This document shows, piece by piece, positions 61,843 to 64,000 of a stretch of DNA of 64,000 bases. The notes below the pieces were generated by a model. It searched no databases and had not been told where the DNA came from. It was given only the letters and a program-made list of their open reading frames with translations. Position numbers and translations under genes: made by a program. Source of the DNA: Paenibacillus campinasensis (GTDB lineage: Bacteria > Bacillota > Bacilli > Paenibacillales > Paenibacillaceae). Where the stretch lies: the NCBI RefSeq assembly GCF_002272015.1, contig NZ_NPBY01000047.1, forward strand, positions 35,182 to 99,181. The letters run 5' to 3'. Numbering within the stretch: the stretch's first letter is position 1; every line of letters begins with the position of its first letter.

Positions 61843-63356
61843 GCAGAGCGGATGCAGGAGCTCAAACGGTCAAGGAGCGAGCCGGGCTGGCGCTGAACAA
61901 CGAGTTTCTGCGCAGTGCGGTCCGCTTCACGACCGAGCGGCTTCGGAACGGCAAACAGGCGGCAACGGCGGAGCATGGCAACTGGGATGACTGGCGGGAG
62001 CGCGGGCGGCAAATCCGGCTGCATACGATCGCACATCTGGATTATTATTTGAACGCGTTTGCCGAGAATGCAAGAGCGAACGGGGCGTTTGTGCATTTTG
62101 CCGAGACAGCGGCGGAGGCGGTAGATATCGCGCTGACCATTGCCAAGCATAAGGCTGCCTCCTCGGTCGTCAAATCCAAGTCGATGGTGTCCGAGGAGCT
62201 TCATCTCAATCAGGCGCTTGAAGCCATTGGGGTGGAGGCCGTGGAGACGGATCTTGGTGAATATATTATTCAGCTTGCGAAGGAGACGCCTTCGCATATC
62301 ATTATTCCGGCGATTCACAAGAACCGGTTTCAGATTGCCGAGCTGCTATCCAAGGAGGCAGGGGAGACGCTGCCGCCCGATACCGCGATTCTGGCCGGAT
62401 TCGTCCGGATGAAGCTGCGTGAGAAGTTTCTGGAGGCGGATATCGGCATGACCGGCTGCAACTTTGGCATTGCGGAGACGGGATCGATGGTGCTGTTCGA
62501 GAACGAAGGGAACGCGCGAATGGTTACGACCGTCCCGAAGACGCAGATTACGCTGATGGGGATGGAGCGGCTGATTCCATCCTGGGCGGATCTGGAGGTG
62601 ATGGCTACGCTTCTGCCCCGGTCGGCAACAGGCCAGAAGCTGACCGTCTACATGTCCGGAATTACCGGACCGCGCCGGAGCGAAGATGCCGACGGGCCGG
62701 ACGAACAGCATATCATCATTATCGACAACGGCCGTTCGCTGCAGCTTGGCGATCCCGAATTCCAGGAGCTGCTGAACTGCATACGCTGCGGCGCATGCCT
62801 GAACGCATGCCCTGTGTACCGCCATATCGGCGGCCATGCTTATGGCGGAACCTACAGCGGCCCGATCGGAGCCGTGCTCACCCCGGCCTTGAAGGGCAAC
62901 GTAGCCGAATGGGATGACATTGCGAATGCCTCCAGCCTTTGCGGGGCCTGCTATGAAGCCTGTCCGGTCAAGATCCCCCTGCATGATATGCTGGTCTACC
63001 TGCGGCGAAGAAAGAATGAGGCAGGCAGAGGCGACAAGCTGGAGACGGCCGGGATGAAAGGCTTTGCGGCTGTGATGGGCAGCAGCGGCAGGTACCGCAG
63101 TGCGGTGTCGGCCCTGAAGCTTGGGCAGCGGCTGGTGGTCCGAAATGGAGAGATTCGCACCAGAATCGGCCCGTTAAAGGGCTGGAACAAATATCGGGTG
63201 ACGCCGGCACTGCCGAAGCAAAGCTTCCGTGACCGGTGGGGAACGGTGGAGGCGGAGCTTCGCCGCGATGTGAAGGAAATGGCGCCTGAGACGGAAGCGA
63301 AGCTGCAAGCCTTGATCAGGCAGCGCAGGAACGGAGGGGATGAGCATGACGGCTAA
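61839..63356 (+). CDS. lutB: L-lactate utilisation protein B (iron-sulfur protein)
   Basis: A 505-aa protein with an N-terminal LUD domain (about 70-290: ASSVVKSKSMVSEELHLNQ, FVRMKLREKFLEADIGMTG, ETGSMVLFENEGN) and a C-terminal double 4Fe-4S ferredoxin part. The two cluster motifs are CIRCGACLNACPVYR (near 313-327) and CGACYEACPVKIP (near 369-381). It passes electrons from lactate oxidation, probably with LutA. The ATG overlaps the lutA stop (ATGA); its end overlaps lutC by 11 nt. All three genes are translationally coupled. Confidence 0.94.
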   Translation: MSRADAGAQTVKERAGLALNNEFLRSAVRFTTERLRNGKQAATAEHGNWDDWRERGRQIRLHTIAHLDYYLNAFAENARANGAFVHFAETAAEAVDIALTIAKHKAASSVVKSKSMVSEELHLNQALEAIGVEAVETDLGEYIIQLAKETPSHIIIPAIHKNRFQIAELLSKEAGETLPPDTAILAGFVRMKLREKFLEADIGMTGCNFGIAETGSMVLFENEGNARMVTTVPKTQITLMGMERLIPSWADLEVMATLLPRSATGQKLTVYMSGITGPRRSEDADGPDEQHIIIIDNGRSLQLGDPEFQELLNCIRCGACLNACPVYRHIGGHAYGGTYSGPIGAVLTPALKGNVAEWDDIANASSLCGACYEACPVKIPLHDMLVYLRRRKNEAGRGDKLETAGMKGFAAVMGSSGRYRSAVSALKLGQRLVVRNGEIRTRIGPLKGWNKYRVTPALPKQSFRDRWGTVEAELRRDVKEMAPETEAKLQALIRQRRNGGDEHDG

Positions 63357-64000
63357 ACCGGGCGGGAACCCTATTGCAGCTGCGGCGCAATGGGCGGATC
63401 AGCTGGCAGAGCTGGAAGCCGCATCGCGCCGGAAGCAGGAGAAATTCATGAACGGCATCGCTGACCGGCTGGGCAGGGAGCGGATTCGTCAGCGGCCGGA
63501 GCATCCGTACCGGGGTGCACCGGAGGAATGGGGGCGCTTCGAATGGTCCGGGGAGGAGCGCATCCGCCAGTTCACCGCCAATTTCGAGATGGCAGGAGGC
63601 CATGTCGTTCACCTTGCCAATATGGAGCAGGCAGCAAGATTTATGGCCGACAAGTGTGCGGAAATGAGCGCCAAGACGCTGCTTAGACAGCATGAACCGG
63701 CGCTGGAGCAGCTGGGCCTGGAACGGCTTCTGCCTGATTCGGAGATTCATGTTTGGAATGCACATGAAGAGATGAATTGGCGAGCCATCGCTGCCAGGGC
63801 GGATATCGGGATTGTAATCGCCGACCATGCGGTGGCTTACACGGGCTCCTTGGTGGTGATGTCGTCGGAGCATAAGGGCAGAGCCGTCAGCCTGCTCCCG
63901 GCTGTGCTGATGGCTGTCATTCCGGTCGAGCGTCTGCGAACGCGCCTGGGAGAGGTGCTGGTCCGGCTGGATGAAGCGGGGCGGGAGCAGCTGCCCGCCG
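63346..64000 (+). CDS. lutC: L-lactate utilisation protein C, 3' end cut off
   Basis: The start of LutC, a LUD-domain protein completing the lactate oxidation complex. 218 codons are in the window and the frame is open at the right edge; family members are about 230-240 aa, so only a short tail is missing. It begins MTAKPGGNPIAAAAQWADQL; the LUD region includes IAARADIGIVIADHAVAYTG and SLVVMSSEHKGRAVSLLPAV near residues 145-185. GGAGGGG is 7 nt before the ATG, which lies inside the end of lutB. Confidence 0.92.
   Translation, partial: MTAKPGGNPIAAAAQWADQLAELEAASRRKQEKFMNGIADRLGRERIRQRPEHPYRGAPEEWGRFEWSGEERIRQFTANFEMAGGHVVHLANMEQAARFMADKCAEMSAKTLLRQHEPALEQLGLERLLPDSEIHVWNAHEEMNWRAIAARADIGIVIADHAVAYTGSLVVMSSEHKGRAVSLLPAVLMAVIPVERLRTRLGEVLVRLDEAGREQLPA

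Overview
The window looks like chromosomal DNA of an endospore-forming Bacillota, most likely Paenibacillus or a close relative. The reasons are: an H-type small acid-soluble spore protein with a forespore-type promoter; an S-layer-anchored GH18 enzyme of the spore cortex type; DedA/VTT, DegV and Mn-dependent pyrophosphatase genes of Bacillus type; strong AGGAGG ribosome binding sites; frequent GTG/TTG starts; many carbohydrate genes; and a base composition slightly above 50% GC by eye. The genus is inferred. No phage, transposase, CRISPR array or rRNA was seen; one tRNA (His) is present.

Layout. 1-3600: the end of sucA (cut by the window edge) and sucB, the 2-oxoglutarate dehydrogenase E1 and E2 genes, closed by a terminator. 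3670-7450: small housekeeping and stress genes, including a lactonase, an SDR, a DUF1450 protein and TrhO. 7590-10690: a TrpXYZ-type ABC importer. 10720-15720: a CynX-type MFS transporter, a chromate transporter, a thioredoxin-reductase-like flavoprotein and two small proteins. 15890-19300: a translationally coupled MoxR / DUF58 / DUF4129 operon whose first gene has no canonical start codon. 19305-21263: a type I pullulanase interrupted by an in-frame TGA. 21350-24153: an SLH-GH18 enzyme and an alpha/beta hydrolase. 24363: tRNA-His.

24880-32520 is the most distinctive part: a DeoR regulator facing an operon with a glycerophosphodiesterase, an inositol-monophosphatase-family enzyme, an ABC importer lacking its ATPase, a frameshifted ThuA and a Gfo/Idh dehydrogenase. 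I propose it handles an imported phosphodiester of inositol or another polyol. 32790-46720 is mixed housekeeping and accessory: a ZIP transporter, DsbA/FrnE, VTT, MFS and DegV proteins, a GH3 lipoprotein, a short SigA-like sigma factor with a perfect palindrome in its leader, an atypical MurB, PpaC, two secreted hypotheticals and a GH51 arabinofuranosidase.

46745-52362 is a second ThuA / Gfo-Idh module (MFS, LacI, Gfo/Idh, ThuA, Gfo/Idh) with two operator palindromes between the divergent MFS and LacI genes. The LacI gene also seems to start at a non-AUG codon. 52460-54900 holds sspH, a GNAT enzyme and membrane proteins. 55060-64000 is an L-rhamnose catabolic cluster (aldolase/dehydrogenase fusion, isomerase, kinase, DeoR regulator) running directly into lutABC, whose last gene is cut by the window edge. 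Together these could take L-rhamnose to dihydroxyacetone phosphate plus pyruvate. A CcpA-type cre site and two identical 13-nt repeats lie in the rhamnose promoter region.
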